Shown piece after piece: positions 1 through 10,567 of a stretch of DNA of 64,000 nt. The DNA comes from Pardosa pseudoannulata (Eukaryota; Arthropoda; Arachnida; Araneae; Lycosidae). Below the pieces are notes generated by a model that made no database searches, was not told where the DNA came from, and saw nothing but the letters and a program-made list of their open reading frames with translations. The stretch spans positions 60,527,170 to 60,591,169 of the forward strand of contig CM063501.1 of NCBI GenBank assembly GCA_032207245.1. The letters are read 5' to 3'. Positions within the stretch are counted from its first letter, which is position 1, and the number at the start of each line of letters is the position of its first letter. The position numbers were made by a program, and so were the translations under genes.

Positions 1-815
1 TTATTGTGTGCACAAAATAACATCAAATTAAATTCAAAATATCCAAAATTAAACTAGATTTCTGTAAGTGCATTTGTGAAACATATAGCTTTATACCCCA
101 TAGCAGCTGACTATAAATACGATAGTTGAAATTAATTTTTGGTCTCCAAAACCAGCTGGATTACGGATTTACTGTCACAAAGCAATGCAGTTTTCTGAGT
201 GCTTTATTCTGCAAAGTGAGCTGAGCAGCCCTGCTAAAATTTCTACCATGATCTGGAGTAAGAAAAGTTGTCATTCTGCACTTTTATGGTAGTAGCTCAA
301 TGATAGGGTTTTTCAAAAACGGATCTCCCTCACTAACCAAAATGTTGGAATGTTTTCATCACAGCAGTGGGATTTGAACACATGAACTGCTATAAAGAGT
401 TGCGCCCTACCTATTCGGCAATAGGTTGGCAAATGTAAAAGCGGAGATTACAAACTACTTTGTTTTTAATTTACGTTTTGTTTTCATTTGACAACTTATT
501 TCAAATTTTTTAGACCACGTATATTTATTGTGCCTCTAAAATAGAAAATAAAATGCTAAATTTAATTCAAAATGTTCATAAATAATTTAGGTATCCTTAA
601 TAGCTTCAATAATGTAAGTCGTTTTATATATCTCCTAACAATAAACACTGTGGCTGACTACACAATCATACAGATGGTGTATTTACTGTCAAAAGCTAAT
701 GCTGTTTCCCGAGTATTCTGTTCCGTAATATTAGAAGGAAACCCCTCTTAAAATTCCTTCCATGATCTGCAACTAAAAAGTGTCATTGTGCGCTTTTATG
801 GTAAATGACTTAACC
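1..815. repeat. Diverged direct duplication, two copies about 525 bp apart
   Basis: The stretch 1-302 is repeated, with many substitutions and small gaps, at about 525-815. Shared landmarks are TTATTGTG at the start, AAATTNAATTCAAAATRT, GGCTGACTA/CAGCTGACTA, a TTTACTGTCA block, CCATGATCTG, and CTTTTATGGTA near the end. The copies are too diverged to be recent and have no open frame. The interval between them (303-440) holds a degenerate SINE. Confidence 0.6.
303..440 (-). mobile_element. Degenerate tRNA-derived SINE fragment (Arg-like family)
   Basis: Read on the minus strand, 360-425 aligns with the tRNA-like head of the well preserved SINE at 16433-16610: a decayed A box near ATTCGGC and a decayed B box in GGGATTTGAACACA. 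No target-site duplication is recognisable. It lies between the two copies of the surrounding duplication. Confidence 0.45.
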
Positions 816-839
816 AGAATAAGAAAAAAAAAAGGAAAA

Positions 840-1510
840 ATTCTTATTGTTTATCACCATAAAACACACCGCGCGAAATCCAGAAGAACGCTATACTAAC
901 TTGACAGAAATACAATTTGTGGGAGAAAGAAAAATCCCGCAGCTTCTAATTAGAGCCGAGCAAATTTATGTGTCTGTGCTGAACACTATATCTCCCCCCT
1001 CCTTTTCTACCTCGGCTGTAGCGCATAGGTATCTCACCTTGCGTTACCGCCTACCATTAACGCCCTTTAGATTTCTCCCTGGAAAAAAAATCTTAATTAA
1101 GATGTTATTTGACGGTGGCACGGAAAAACAGAGGGGAGGTGGTCCTCGGGGAGGGAAACGCGAAAAATAATAAAGTAGAAAAAAAAAATAACCGAAAGAC
1201 CGAAAGCGACGCACCTACAAACGCGGAATCCTGTTTTGCGTTTTTAAGAGCTCTTTGCGTGACTTGTCGCTTTAGCTTAACAAACCAGACAAGTCTTTTA
1301 CCCTAGCTTATAGTCCACTCTCCAGCGGTGTATATAGCGTGCCGCTGGGAGGGCTGTTAAAGACAAACGGCAATCTGAGGTGTTTTAATAGCGAGGGGGC
1401 TTTGAAGTTTCTGCCGCTATTAGGGAAAAGTTAACAAGAAGTTTTCTTTTTTTCCCCCCATCTTCTTTTTAGCAATTTTGCAGCACAAAAAGGCATGGAG
1501 GCGAACGTCT
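840..1510. other. GC-richer, apparently single-copy stretch without a gene
   Basis: This 0.67-kb block is visibly richer in G, C and CpG than its surroundings (GCGCGAAAT, GCGTTACCGCC, CTCCAGCGGTG and similar). It has no repeat copy elsewhere in the window. Overlapping frames of 107 and 65 codons exist, but neither shows a recognisable domain and both are low complexity at the ends. It could be a regulatory region, a non-coding first exon or an unrecognised old repeat; the sequence alone does not decide. Confidence 0.35.
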
Positions 1511-1840
1511 TTCTTACCGAAAATAAAGATATAATTACGACTGTTGGGAGAAATCATATAGATGTTAAACACGGCTTTGATTATTTGGCTCAGCTAGATG
1601 TTGCAGTTTAATGTTGCAAAGGAATAGAAACAAAAACTGAAAGGAATATTTTGCATCTTGGAATGTCGAGTTATTAATTCAATGATTACATTTCTTCCTT
1701 ATTACAATTCAGGTAATATTATCAGATATGGGTAACTATATGCTCATTTTTTTAGTCACGTCATTTTCTTAACTTTATTATAAATATTAAAGAGACACCT
1801 TTTGTGTGAAACTGGTATGCAAAATTACTGAATAAAGATC

Positions 1841-2440
1841 GCTGGTTAACAACCAATTAAAGTAAAGAAGTAAAGCGTTTTTAAAAGTAATCTTTGGACA
1901 TTCAACGCAAAAAGTTATAATGAGGAACTTAGTTTAAAAAAACAAAAACAAAGTAAAGGTGACAGTGGATTTTCAAAACTACTCTGTTTTGTTTTTATTA
2001 GTTTTCGTTTTTATTTGTCAATTACTTGAAAATATAGTATGTTATAATTAATATATTTATGTGACAGGGATTATAAATATGGTGAACTGAATGGTTGAGA
2101 TAGCTGGTTAACAACTAATTAAAGTAAAGAAGTAAAGCGTATTTAAAAGTAATCATTGGTGGATATATTTTTGTCCAACATTTAACGCAAAATTTTATAA
2201 TGAGGAACTTATTTTAAGAACAACAAAGTTAAGGTGGCAGTGGATTTCCACAACTACTCTGTTTATTTTTTATTGTTTATTGTTTTTATTTGTTAATAAC
2301 TTGAAAACATAGTATGTTATTATTAATATATTTATTTGAAATGGATTATGGTTATGATGAATTGAATGAAAGAATAAAAGAAAGTTAAGGAGACAGTGGT
2401 TAGTTTGAGCACTACAGTCTACGCAGTTAAGTGAAGTGTT
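1841..2440. repeat. Tandem duplication, about 262-bp unit, two copies plus a partial third
   Basis: The block starting GCTGGTTAACAACCAATTAA at 1841 recurs at 2103 with minor differences and small indels. Both carry TTATAATGAGGAACTTA, then GACAGTGGATTT, an AACTACTCTGTTT motif and a (T)n-rich stretch ending ATATATTTAT. A third, shortened copy of the GGAGACAGTGGTTAG part is at about 2385-2430. No coding capacity. Confidence 0.75.
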
Positions 2441-3310
2441 TCTTTTTTCTCTCCGTGGGTACAAAAATCTTTAAATTCCTCAAGCTGAAGAGCTCTCACC
2501 TAAAAGTAAACATTGGATACTAACCCCCTCTCTCAGTGAGGTACATAGACTTCATGGGTTGGATTTTAGACAAAAGCGCTGCAGGCAGATAATTTTTTTT
2601 TATGAAACTTACCAGCAATTTTGTCACATTTTAAAAATACAAGTGCATAATATATTATAACTAGTATATATTCCTTCATATGACGGGATCAGTAAAATTT
2701 TTAAATTTCCAGGATTGTAAAGTACCTTATGAGGCAGGTAAAAAAATGGTTTATCTTTTGGCTGAGAATTATCTTGCAACAAAAATTAATCCACGATTAA
2801 ATTTGAAATTATCACACATATACCTAATCTATTATTTAAGCCAAATATAAAGGAAAAATATTTACGTAATGTCTTAGTTCAGTGATAAAACGTATGACAA
2901 TAATGCAGATGATATTTAGATAATTTAAAATAAGAAATGATTAAATGAGATAGTTAAAGGAATGACGTCATCATGCTAGAAAAAAATGTTATTTTTCCCT
3001 ATTTATTTTGAGATAAATTGATAAATTTAATCGCATGCTGTTAACCGGGAAAAATAGGGCTTGAAATTAACGCTCGAAATGGGGGGAAAGGGTGAATTTC
3101 GAACGTTTTAAAGACGACAGTATTTTTCGCTTCGATATTATGCCTCTGTCCATACCAGGTTCAACCGCTTCATAAATTAGAGGACAGATGGACAGATAAC
3201 TTAGGGTATTATTATATGGGGGATTTCATGAAAATATAACTGAAGTGTCATAATATAACATAAGTGTGAAAGCCGAGAGGTTATCTTTATGTTAAAAATT
3301 AAGAAAATAT
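2430..3310. repeat. Duplicated sequence X, copy 1, interrupted by repeat A
   Basis: The sequence 2430-2667 (GAAGTGTTTCTTTTTTCT, then a GGGTACAAAAATCTTTAAAT block, CTCAAGCTGAAGA and AAGCGCTGCAG) resumes at about 3223-3310 (AACTGAAGTGTCATAATAT, GGTTATCTTTATGTTAAAAA). The uninterrupted counterpart is at 3697-3990. The roughly 555 bp in between is repeat A, so copy 2 serves as an approximate empty site. Confidence 0.6.
2668..3222 (+). mobile_element. Dispersed repeat A, copy 1 (unclassified element)
   Basis: One of three copies in the window (others 39065-39972 and, reversed, 60048-61535). It begins near CATATGACGGGATCAG, passes ATGAGGCAGGTAAA, GATTAAATGAGATAG, AATGACGTCATCATGCTAG and CGCTCGAAATGGGG, and ends with CGCTTCATAAATT, GACAGATAACTTAGG and TATTATTATATGGGGG. 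The start contains a palindrome, best seen in copy 2 as CCCGTCATATGACGGG. No open frame survives. The polarity and A/T-rich 3' end would fit a non-LTR-derived or other non-autonomous element, but I cannot assign a family. Confidence 0.55.
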
Positions 3311-3696
3311 AGAATTATTTTAAAGTACAGTACAGTAATGTAAAATAATATAAAATAATAGAACTTTTAAATATTTTAAACTCATTTTTAAAGAATACGG
3401 ATAATTAACTAATTATTTTTGGCCATAGGATACAAATAATTTTTTAGATTTTGAAGATAAAACGAAAGAAGAAAACTCATTAACATGTTAACTATGATGT
3501 CAGGCATAATAGTATCCAATGTTTTACTCTGAACATATTTTAATGAACGTAAGTTTAAAGCCTTAGGGCAAAAAGTAATTACTGCATTACATGCAATCTT
3601 TCTTTATTAAGGGAGTTTTATTGGAGGGATTCTGAATATTTGTAAACAACTGTGTGCAAGTGAACTTACAACCTTTGCCAAGAGCAAGTTGGAAAT
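3311..3696. other. No feature recognised
   Basis: AT-rich unique sequence between the two copies of X. I see no frame of note, no inverted repeat pair and no copy elsewhere in the window. Confidence 0.5.
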
Positions 3697-3990
3697 CAAT
3701 GAAGTGTTTCTTTTTTCTAGCCACGGGTACAAAAATCTTTAAATCCCTCAAGCTGAAGAATTCTTACCTAAAAGTAAACTGGGATTACTAGCCCGCTTCC
3801 AGGGGCTTTCAAAGACTTCAAAAGTTGGGTTTTAGACGAAAGCGCTGCAGATAAATTTTCTTATGTGACGTTCCAGTCACTTTATCAAATTATAATAATA
3901 CAAGTCTTTATTATAATTTGAAGAATTAATAACTGAAGTGTCAAAATGTAATATAAACAGGGTAATTACCTTTATATTAAAAATTGAAAA
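3697..3990. repeat. Duplicated sequence X, copy 2 (without repeat A)
   Basis: Counterpart of 2430-2667 plus 3223-3310. It runs uninterrupted from GAAGTGTTTCTTTTTTCT through AAGCGCTGCAG to AACTGAAGTGTC. It contains a perfect 13-bp hairpin (3886-3898 with 3908-3920, 9-nt loop) close to where copy 1 carries repeat A. Confidence 0.6.
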
Positions 3991-4659
3991 TTAATGGATT
4001 TTCTCTTTCAGCCTTTTGGTCCATAGGAGTGTTTGAACTTCCCAGCTTCCTCTCTTTGTGTACTACACTGCCCTTTACAGAGAGAAATTCTGACCACTTC
4101 ACTACCATAATTTCTTACCACGACAATTTTGATTATCCTTTTCAAACTGAGAATCTGAATTCAATCGTTATTTCAAAATTTGTAGAAGATCAAGCCTACT
4201 TGGAAAACACTGGTATATGATAAGACGTGTGAAATGTTATCCTTTGGTAGAACCTGCTTCCACTTTATTGATATCGAAAGATACTGAGCAATTCATGTAA
4301 CGGCCGTTTTATTGCATCTAATGCAGCATCCACACTATGGCAAATTGTTCACCACTTTCTGATGGTGACCTTGAACGATGGTTTACGGGTTGCAACCACA
4401 CACTGGGCCACTAAATGAGCCGAGCTTGTGGATTCGTCCATAGGGTCTACTTCGCATTTTAGTTGCGCATCTGGCTGCCTTTGATCTTTGGGGAAAAACC
4501 GCCTCCGAAGCCATCGTTCACCAAGGCTATTTTATCTTCTGTCACCATCGACCACGATACGCCAGATCCCCACCCCCCAGATGGTGGTAATGGCATGCAG
4601 TGGACTATAGTGTGATGGGGCCTTAAGAAATATCTTAAAAAGTACTAACTAATGTTAAT
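3991..4659. other. Unique sequence; GC-richer from about 4310 to 4620
   Basis: A 78-codon plus-strand frame at 3984-4220 has no recognisable domain. The block 4310-4620 is clearly GC-richer, with several short self-complementary motifs such as TCACCACTTTCTGATGGTGA and runs of C. No copy elsewhere and no recognisable family; probably an old decayed element or non-coding sequence. Confidence 0.3.
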
Positions 4660-5052
4660 GAGTACTGAGCAACTTCTACGTGTCGTTAGTCAGCACGTGT
4701 TGTATTAGAAAAACTACATGTTGAATTTAGATGTAGCGAGTCGGTGGATTTGAACGCCGACGAATCTCGTTTTCATTTGTCTAAATTTTTCTAGAATCTA
4801 TGTAGTAGACTTCGTTTTCCGGTATATACCATTATTTTTGTACCCAAAACAAACCGTATTGTTACACTAACCCGTAATAGTACTTGTCCCGTGCTCAAGT
4901 ATCAATCGTCAGAAAACGTACAAGCACGTCACCCGCATGCAGTGTGTTAAGAGTACTGAGAAACTTCTACGTGTCAATAGTCTGCATGTGCTGTATTAGA
5001 AAAACTACATGTAGAATTCAGATCCAGCGGGTTGGTGGATTTGAACGCGAAA
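4660..5052. repeat. Partial TTAA MITE flanked by two copies of a 100-bp sequence
   Basis: A sequence starting GAGTACTGAG at 4660-4760 is repeated at 4951-5052, each preceded by TTAA (4655-4658 and 4947-4950). Between them, 4770-4946 is homologous to the right-hand part of the TTAA MITEs at 21440-21935 and 62350-62937, ending GCATGCAGTGTG then TTAA. The left half of the MITE is absent. The arrangement is a tandem unit of about 292 bp whose second copy is cut short. Confidence 0.65.
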
Positions 5053-5134
5053 ATTATTGGCAAATGAATAAATGTTCCGTATTTCAATTCCTACACATTT
5101 ACACATCAATCTGTCAATCAATCAATCAATCTCC

Positions 5135-5141
<7 letters not shown>

Positions 5142-5219
<78 letters not shown>

Positions 5220-5348
5220 ATGTATATATATCTATATACACACACACGCATATATATATATATGTGTGTATGTATATGTGTGTATGTATATGTATGTATG
5301 TATATATATGCATGTATATATATATGTAAGAATGTATGTATATATATG

Positions 5349-5379
<31 letters not shown>

Positions 5380-5413
5380 TTATATATATGTATGTATATA
5401 TGTATGTATATAT
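5142..5413. repeat. Compound (TA)n / (TATG)n microsatellite
   Basis: About 70 bp of pure alternating TA is followed by TA mixed with TATG and ACAC interruptions. All long frames across it are repeated Tyr-Ile and are artefacts. Confidence 0.95.
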
Positions 5414-6992
5414 AGTAATTGTACATCAAGAAATTGCCTTAATTAAACCCCCTATTCCTTTAATTAATTTAATTCTAGAAAATAAATCAACAACCATTTT
5501 ATTTATTGAACGACTTTGTATTTTTTGTTCGGTGCGGAGATACAAAAATTTATAATTTCGGTCTCCAGACGTCAGTTTTTTTTTATCGACAGTTCCTTTA
5601 ATGCAGTTCCCAATGACCAACTGCTCTGAAAAACCCATTTTTTATAATTAACTTTTATTGCGAAGTAAAAAGCCCTTATAATCTATAGATAAACATTTTG
5701 CTGAAGTCTGGAAAACTTCATAAGCCCATTAAAAGAAATTTTGATTACCCGTCGCTCCTTACATGATGTCACGACTTGGGCTGCACTTTTAGCGTAATGT
5801 CTCGTAATGAAGACTTTCATGTAGAGGAGTGCATAAGGGAGGGGCGCAGCGCCTAGAACAATGTGAAAACAAAGATCAACATTGATTTAACGACTCCTCA
5901 AATCACTATAATCCGGGTTTAGTCCTGGCGCGACTATCGGATTTGGAATCGCATTTGACGCCATAGACTTTCCACTGATCGTCCATTATCCCATCAAAAA
6001 ATCGGCAAAGAGCAGAAATGTTTTCATTTCAGACGTTTAGTGGAAAGAAAATCGCCATGATGACGCAGCCATTTAATCGTCTTATTTATTGACTTACATT
6101 CGGGCGTCTTTCATTTCCATCTTGGTATATTTAATTCACTTTGGAAGGTTCTTAAAATAGATCCGCCATTTGAGAGTGTCTGGGTAAGTGGGTAAAACAG
6201 GATAATTATTTCAGAATCATACTCGAATATGTGACATAGTGTGTGCGTGTTTAGAATGTTCCGAGACATAGTCTTTTCTTACTTTAGTAAATTTATTTCG
6301 ACCACGTGATCTTAACCGATTAAAGATAATTTACAACACATAATAATTAACAAAATATTTTTAAAAAATCATTAAAATATGATTACGTTTATCCTATATG
6401 CTACTAGTAACTGATTGAATAGTTTTAATTTATTTTTAAACAAGAGAAAAAGTAGAAGTTTCTTTGCGATAATATATATTGATTAGAATCTTCTTTTACT
6501 AAAACATAATAATTTTACATTAACTAATCATATTGGTTAAGTGTATTTATTCGATGTACCCATTTGTAATAAAACAGAAATGTGGAAGGTTAACTATAAA
6601 TAAAAACTTTCAAGCACTTTAAGTTTATTTTCGTTTCTAGTACATTTTTTTAAAAATTTTGTTTCAAATGTGTTTCGAATGTTCCAATAACAGTACAAAC
6701 TTTATATCACTCTCTCGCACGAAAATGGATAGTTTGTAACAATAGTGGTATTTCAAGAAAAAACTAGTAAAACGTTAAATAAATTTCCAAATAAATTTAA
6801 ATTATATTAAAAAATTTCAATGTTAAACAATTTATATATACATATATATATTCATACGTACACTAAATTCAAAAAGTATATATGTATTAGTTTCGGTAAT
6901 ATTTTTAGTAAAAATAATTATTAAAGATATTATAATATTTAAAATAATCATTTATTTGAAAAGCAAAGAACTTAAATTTAAATTTAAACTAA
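5414..6992. other. No gene recognised; slightly GC-richer 5750-6200
   Basis: Mostly AT-rich unique sequence with poly-A/T runs. The part around 5750-6200 has higher GC and CpG (AGGGGCGCAGCGCC and neighbours) but no domain-bearing frame, no inverted repeat pair and no second copy here. Confidence 0.4.
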
Positions 6993-8053
6993 AGTGAAAA
7001 ACATCACAAAAGTTTAATCATTTTATTTATATTTTCAATGGGAGGAACTAATGGGAGGAATTTCAATGGGAGGAATAACTTAAAGTGATATGCAATGCAT
7101 ACCACAAATGCAAGAAAGGAAAAACATAACTAGTTTGACACTTTATATTTGCTAATCTAAAAATTAGCAGTATGTAGAATAGCCATCATTTTTACTGCTG
7201 ACTTCAATATTAAAGGCTAGTTTACTAAATTTTGGGTCTCAGATTAGGTTTTTTCCTGACGAAATTTCCAAATAAGATTCTTTTCAAGTTATTCTTATAT
7301 GAAGTTTTCTTATTTGTCGTTTTGAATATCCCCTCAACAGTTAAAGTGCTTGATATCGAATGATTGGAAATCTTCTTTATCGGTTTTCGTACATTTAACA
7401 AGAGTCATTCCGGTAAAAATTCAGTTGTTTACTGACTATGCTTTGCAATTTTTCTTTTATTCTTCAATTTCGAGCTCCATATTTAGTGACCTTTTAAATT
7501 TTTAGAGTGTATTTGATTCATTTATTGAATTTACTATCATCTTAAAAATTATGGAATGTCACAAAATTGAGTATTGTTTTTTATATGTTGAAACAAAGTT
7601 AAGCTACTACTTTACCATTTGTACCACAACCGCGGATTAAAAAATATTTAATTATATCAGAACATATTATTTAAAACATGTAAAATAATTTAAACGATTA
7701 AAACCATAAAAATGAAAATGAGGAAAAAAAGTATTTCTACAGATTAATGCATATTTCTTACAAATATTATAAACTATTTCGCACAAACATTATCTTTACA
7801 CAAAGAAACTGAATCTACCTTTAAGTGGAAAACATCACAAAAATGTAATCATTTTATTTATATTTTTAATGGGACGAAAATAACTTAAAGTGATATGCAA
7901 TGCATACCACATATGCAAGAAAGCAAAAAGATTACTAGTTTGAAACTTTATTTTTGCTAATCTAAAAATTAGCAGTTTGTAGAATAACCATCAGTTTTTA
8001 CTACTAATTTCAATATAAAAGGTTAGTTTACTAAATTTTGGGTTCTAGATTTG
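6993..8053. repeat. Direct duplication of about 250 bp, copies about 815 bp apart
   Basis: The segment about 6993-7250 recurs at about 7822-8053: AAACATCACAAAA, TAATCATTTTATTTATATTTT, ACTTAAAGTGATATGCAATG, CTAATCTAAAAATTAGCAGT and TTTACTAAATTTTGGGT are shared. Copy 1 has an extra internal triplication of an AATGGGAGGAA motif (7037-7076). The 570 bp between the copies shows nothing recognisable. Confidence 0.75.
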
Positions 8054-8145
8054 GGATCAAAAAGGTTTAATGGGAGAGAAGGAGTTTCATGTTACATGGG
8101 GGAAAACATTCTTGATTACTGCTTCGTCAGTAAATTTTCAGTTTC

Positions 8146-8275
8146 GTATGTAAAAATATATTTGCATACTTAGCCAATATTGTGAATTTGCATACTTAGC
8201 GTATATAATAGCGCACCAATTAGCGAATATAATAGAGGCATAATAGCGAATTTGCATACTTAGTGAATAAAGCGA
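8146..8275. repeat. Short imperfect tandem repeat (TTTGCATACTTAGC motif)
   Basis: The motif TTTGCATACTTAGYRAAT and shorter derivatives (TTAGCGAATATAATAG) recur several times in 130 bp. No coding meaning is visible. Confidence 0.6.
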
Positions 8276-8339
8276 ATTAAGCCTATAACTTTGAAACCGA
8301 AAATGACAAAGTAGCAACAAATTTAGATTTCAGTTATAA

Positions 8340-8452
8340 AATTTATATTAATACTTTTGCTTCTTACAATTTTATTGAGCAGTCCGTAAAAATATCCGAT
8401 GCGGCACTTTACATGCGGCCTGCGGGCCACGTTTCATTCTTGCTGTACAGGT
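8340..8452 (-). mobile_element. Possible hAT-type terminal remnant
   Basis: On the minus strand this reads CGTGGCCCGCAGGCCGCATG followed by a sequence that quickly turns AT-rich. A GGCCCGCGGGCCGCATG-like palindrome near an end is typical of one group of hAT elements (family knowledge). No partner end or 8-bp duplication was found, so this is weak. Confidence 0.25.
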
Positions 8453-9495
8453 TCATTTGATTACTTGATTAGTGTAGCCTGAAGATGAACTTGGCATTAT
8501 GCAAATGCAAAAAAATATTTCTTTTTTAAATTCTGGATGGGAGCAAATCACCCTAATACACGATTTACGTTCTTAGGATCCCTGGTTATGTCAGGAAAGT
8601 AATTGTCCGGTTTAGGGCATAGCGTGCCTTAAAGCATCTGTTTACACGAAAATAACGCCAATTGTTTCTAAAAGTGGTAGTTCCACTTGGCCGATCATTC
8701 TGCGACGAAGTCCACCCCCATTTATCGCACGTGAGGACACGTCGTTCAAGAGTTGGGATTTTAGTTCTAGGTATCGTGTGGGTTCAATTGGAATGAATGA
8801 AAAGCTTACGATCGATAACGATGGTAAAAGTGTTGAGAGGATGGTAATGCGTTCGAATCACATAACTCTAACGATGATGAATATGTATTGGCTTATGATA
8901 TTTTTGGCAATTATCAAATTCGATAACAATAGTCTATCTGTCTTCATGCAATTCATTTATGCATAGCTAGGTCGAGGTTAGATTATAAAACTCAATTCTT
9001 TCGTTTGTGCAACGTATTGTTATTGCTTTTATGTAAATCAAGCAACAGTTTTGTAGAACAGCAAAATTTTTCCTTGATTAAGTTTATCGCAGTGTTCTCA
9101 ACTATAAATTGACTTTTTTTTTTCTTTAAAGTGTCTTCAAAATATAAATTTTAAATACGCTTTTAAATAATATGAAATTTTTAAAAATTACTCCAGTAAA
9201 AGTTATTACGATGATGTTAATGATTGTTTACGGTCTTTGTGTTGTTGTTTCTAATGCCACTTGGACAAACCAAGCACGATTGAGTAAAACGCTACTAGTA
9301 TTAAGACCAAGGGGTGCGCCTTTCGTTTTTTAATGTGCACCGTTAACCGTTCCTCTTACAAATTTTTTTGAAAAAATTGAAAAAAATCATCACATTTTTT
9401 TATTTCATTATTAAATACAAGAAAATAAAACAAAACAAAATATGTAGGTTTTTGGTTGAATTTTTAGTTTTTTACAGGCGTAAAAGCATTTAATT
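8453..9495. other. No feature recognised
   Basis: AT-rich unique sequence. A 62-codon plus-strand frame at 8778-8966 has no recognisable domain. 8560-8780 is somewhat GC-richer but not repeated elsewhere. Confidence 0.4.
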
Positions 9496-9499
9496 TTAA

Positions 9500-10042
9500 T
9501 ATTATTTTACTATCCCGAGTTATCTCGGGCAGATGGAAAAAATTTAAATATTTGCCTTTGTGGGATAGTTTTTGAAGCAAGTGACAATACAAAGTGATAC
9601 CTGACATTTTGAACACTGATATCTGGTCTCTTTTCTTATTGGCTTACCTCTGAAATCTGTTTTACGAGAGCACAGAGAACACTGTCTCATTGGATTTGAT
9701 TTTTTTTTTAAGCAGCAGGGATAACATCTGGGAAATGCCTTGAGGTTAATCTGAGTGGTAAAGAACTTATACTTGGTCTTCTAGATGTGGCAGAAAACTC
9801 GTCACGATGATTTTCTTAAATAAGTTTTCTAATCAGTGAAAAACACGTGACCAGTTCTGCCAAAAGGACCGCAAACCCAACAAAACTTGGCAAAATACCT
9901 ATCAAAGCTGAATATTTCTTTTAATTTCCTACAGGCCGAGTAAAACAAATCATAAAACAAATTATGATTTGCCCGATTTTTCTCAGGATAATAACTGCAA
10001 TATATACGAACCCAAGATAACTCGGGATAATCAGAAAAGCGG
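9500..10042 (-). mobile_element. piggyBac-type element remnant, nested in a SINE
   Basis: It is flanked by TTAA on both sides (9496-9499 and 10043-10046), the target site used by piggyBac elements. Near each end is an inverted copy of TATCCCGAGTTATCTYGGG (from 9510 on the left; reversed at about 10010-10028 on the right). The interior holds the C-terminal part of a piggyBac transposase on the minus strand. At 543 bp it is far shorter than an autonomous element of 2-3 kb and cannot move itself. Immediately to the right, a tRNA-Thr-like SINE is cut at its own TTAA, which fixes the insertion site. Confidence 0.75.
9550..9830 (-). pseudogene. piggyBac transposase C-terminal fragment
   Basis: Minus-strand translation gives, in one frame with a single internal stop, the LPLRLTSRHFPDVIP block found just before the zinc-binding tail of piggyBac transposases. 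After the stop comes a cysteine-rich tail with MRQCSLCSRK, then KETRYQCSKCQVSLC, then a final CF. The CxxC ... CxxC ... C pattern matches the C-terminal cysteine-rich domain that binds DNA near the ends of piggyBac elements (family knowledge). The catalytic DDD core is missing. The stop codon lies within the run that separates the two blocks, so the gene is dead. The frame ends close to the left inverted repeat, as expected for a transposase 3' end. Confidence 0.8.
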
Positions 10043-10272
10043 TTAAGTGAACGAACGACTTTGCTCAAGAAGGGACCAAGCAGAACTCCATAGACTTGGC
10101 CTGCTATCCGAAGAGGTATTGATTGAGAATTTGGTGGACATTGTGGTTGCGAACATAAATTACGTGCCTCATTCACCTTCAACGAAGGCAGTGGAATTCA
10201 GCCGGCTTGGGTTCCGAACCTGCAACCTCTCAGTTACGAGATTGTTGTCTTTGCTGACTGAGCTACCACGGA
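10043..10272 (-). mobile_element. tRNA-Thr-like SINE, 5' part, split by the piggyBac remnant
   Basis: The minus strand matches the complete SINE at 35748-36109. It has a tRNA-like head with A box TAGCTCAGTCAGCAAAGACA, an anticodon-like loop CTCGTAA (CGT, Thr-like), and a GGTTCGGAACCC B box. It then has the same body (GTGTCC/TTTCAACG, GCCAAGTCTATGG, TGCTTGGTCCCT, GAGCAAAGTCGTTCG). Homology stops exactly at the TTAA where the piggyBac remnant begins, and a weak continuation is visible to the left of 9496. Confidence 0.75.
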
Positions 10273-10565
10273 TCATTGTATTATTAAGTTTGGATATCTC
10301 TCCTCTCCAGCTAAATATTAAACTGTGCACATATTATATAAAAGAAAAAACTAACATTACATATAATTTTATATATTAGTCATGGAATTCACATTATATT
10401 TAATTGATAATTCAAAAGAAATTCTATAGAATTGTAGGATCAAGTCTCAGAGAGGTATTGTTAGCTTTTAAGATGTCATCCTAAGTTAAATACAATTTAT
10501 TTCCTTTTTTATTTGTCTCTTGTTTATATTTATTCTTGTAATATTTTCTCATTTAGTTACTATTC
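10273..10565. other. No feature recognised
   Basis: AT-rich spacer between the SINE and the Tc1 element. Confidence 0.5.
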
Positions 10566-10567
10566 TA

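Noticed and set aside
4884..5555. 223-codon plus-strand frame
   Set aside because: It is held open by the (TA)n tract; the non-repeat ends are MITE and unique AT-rich sequence without a domain.
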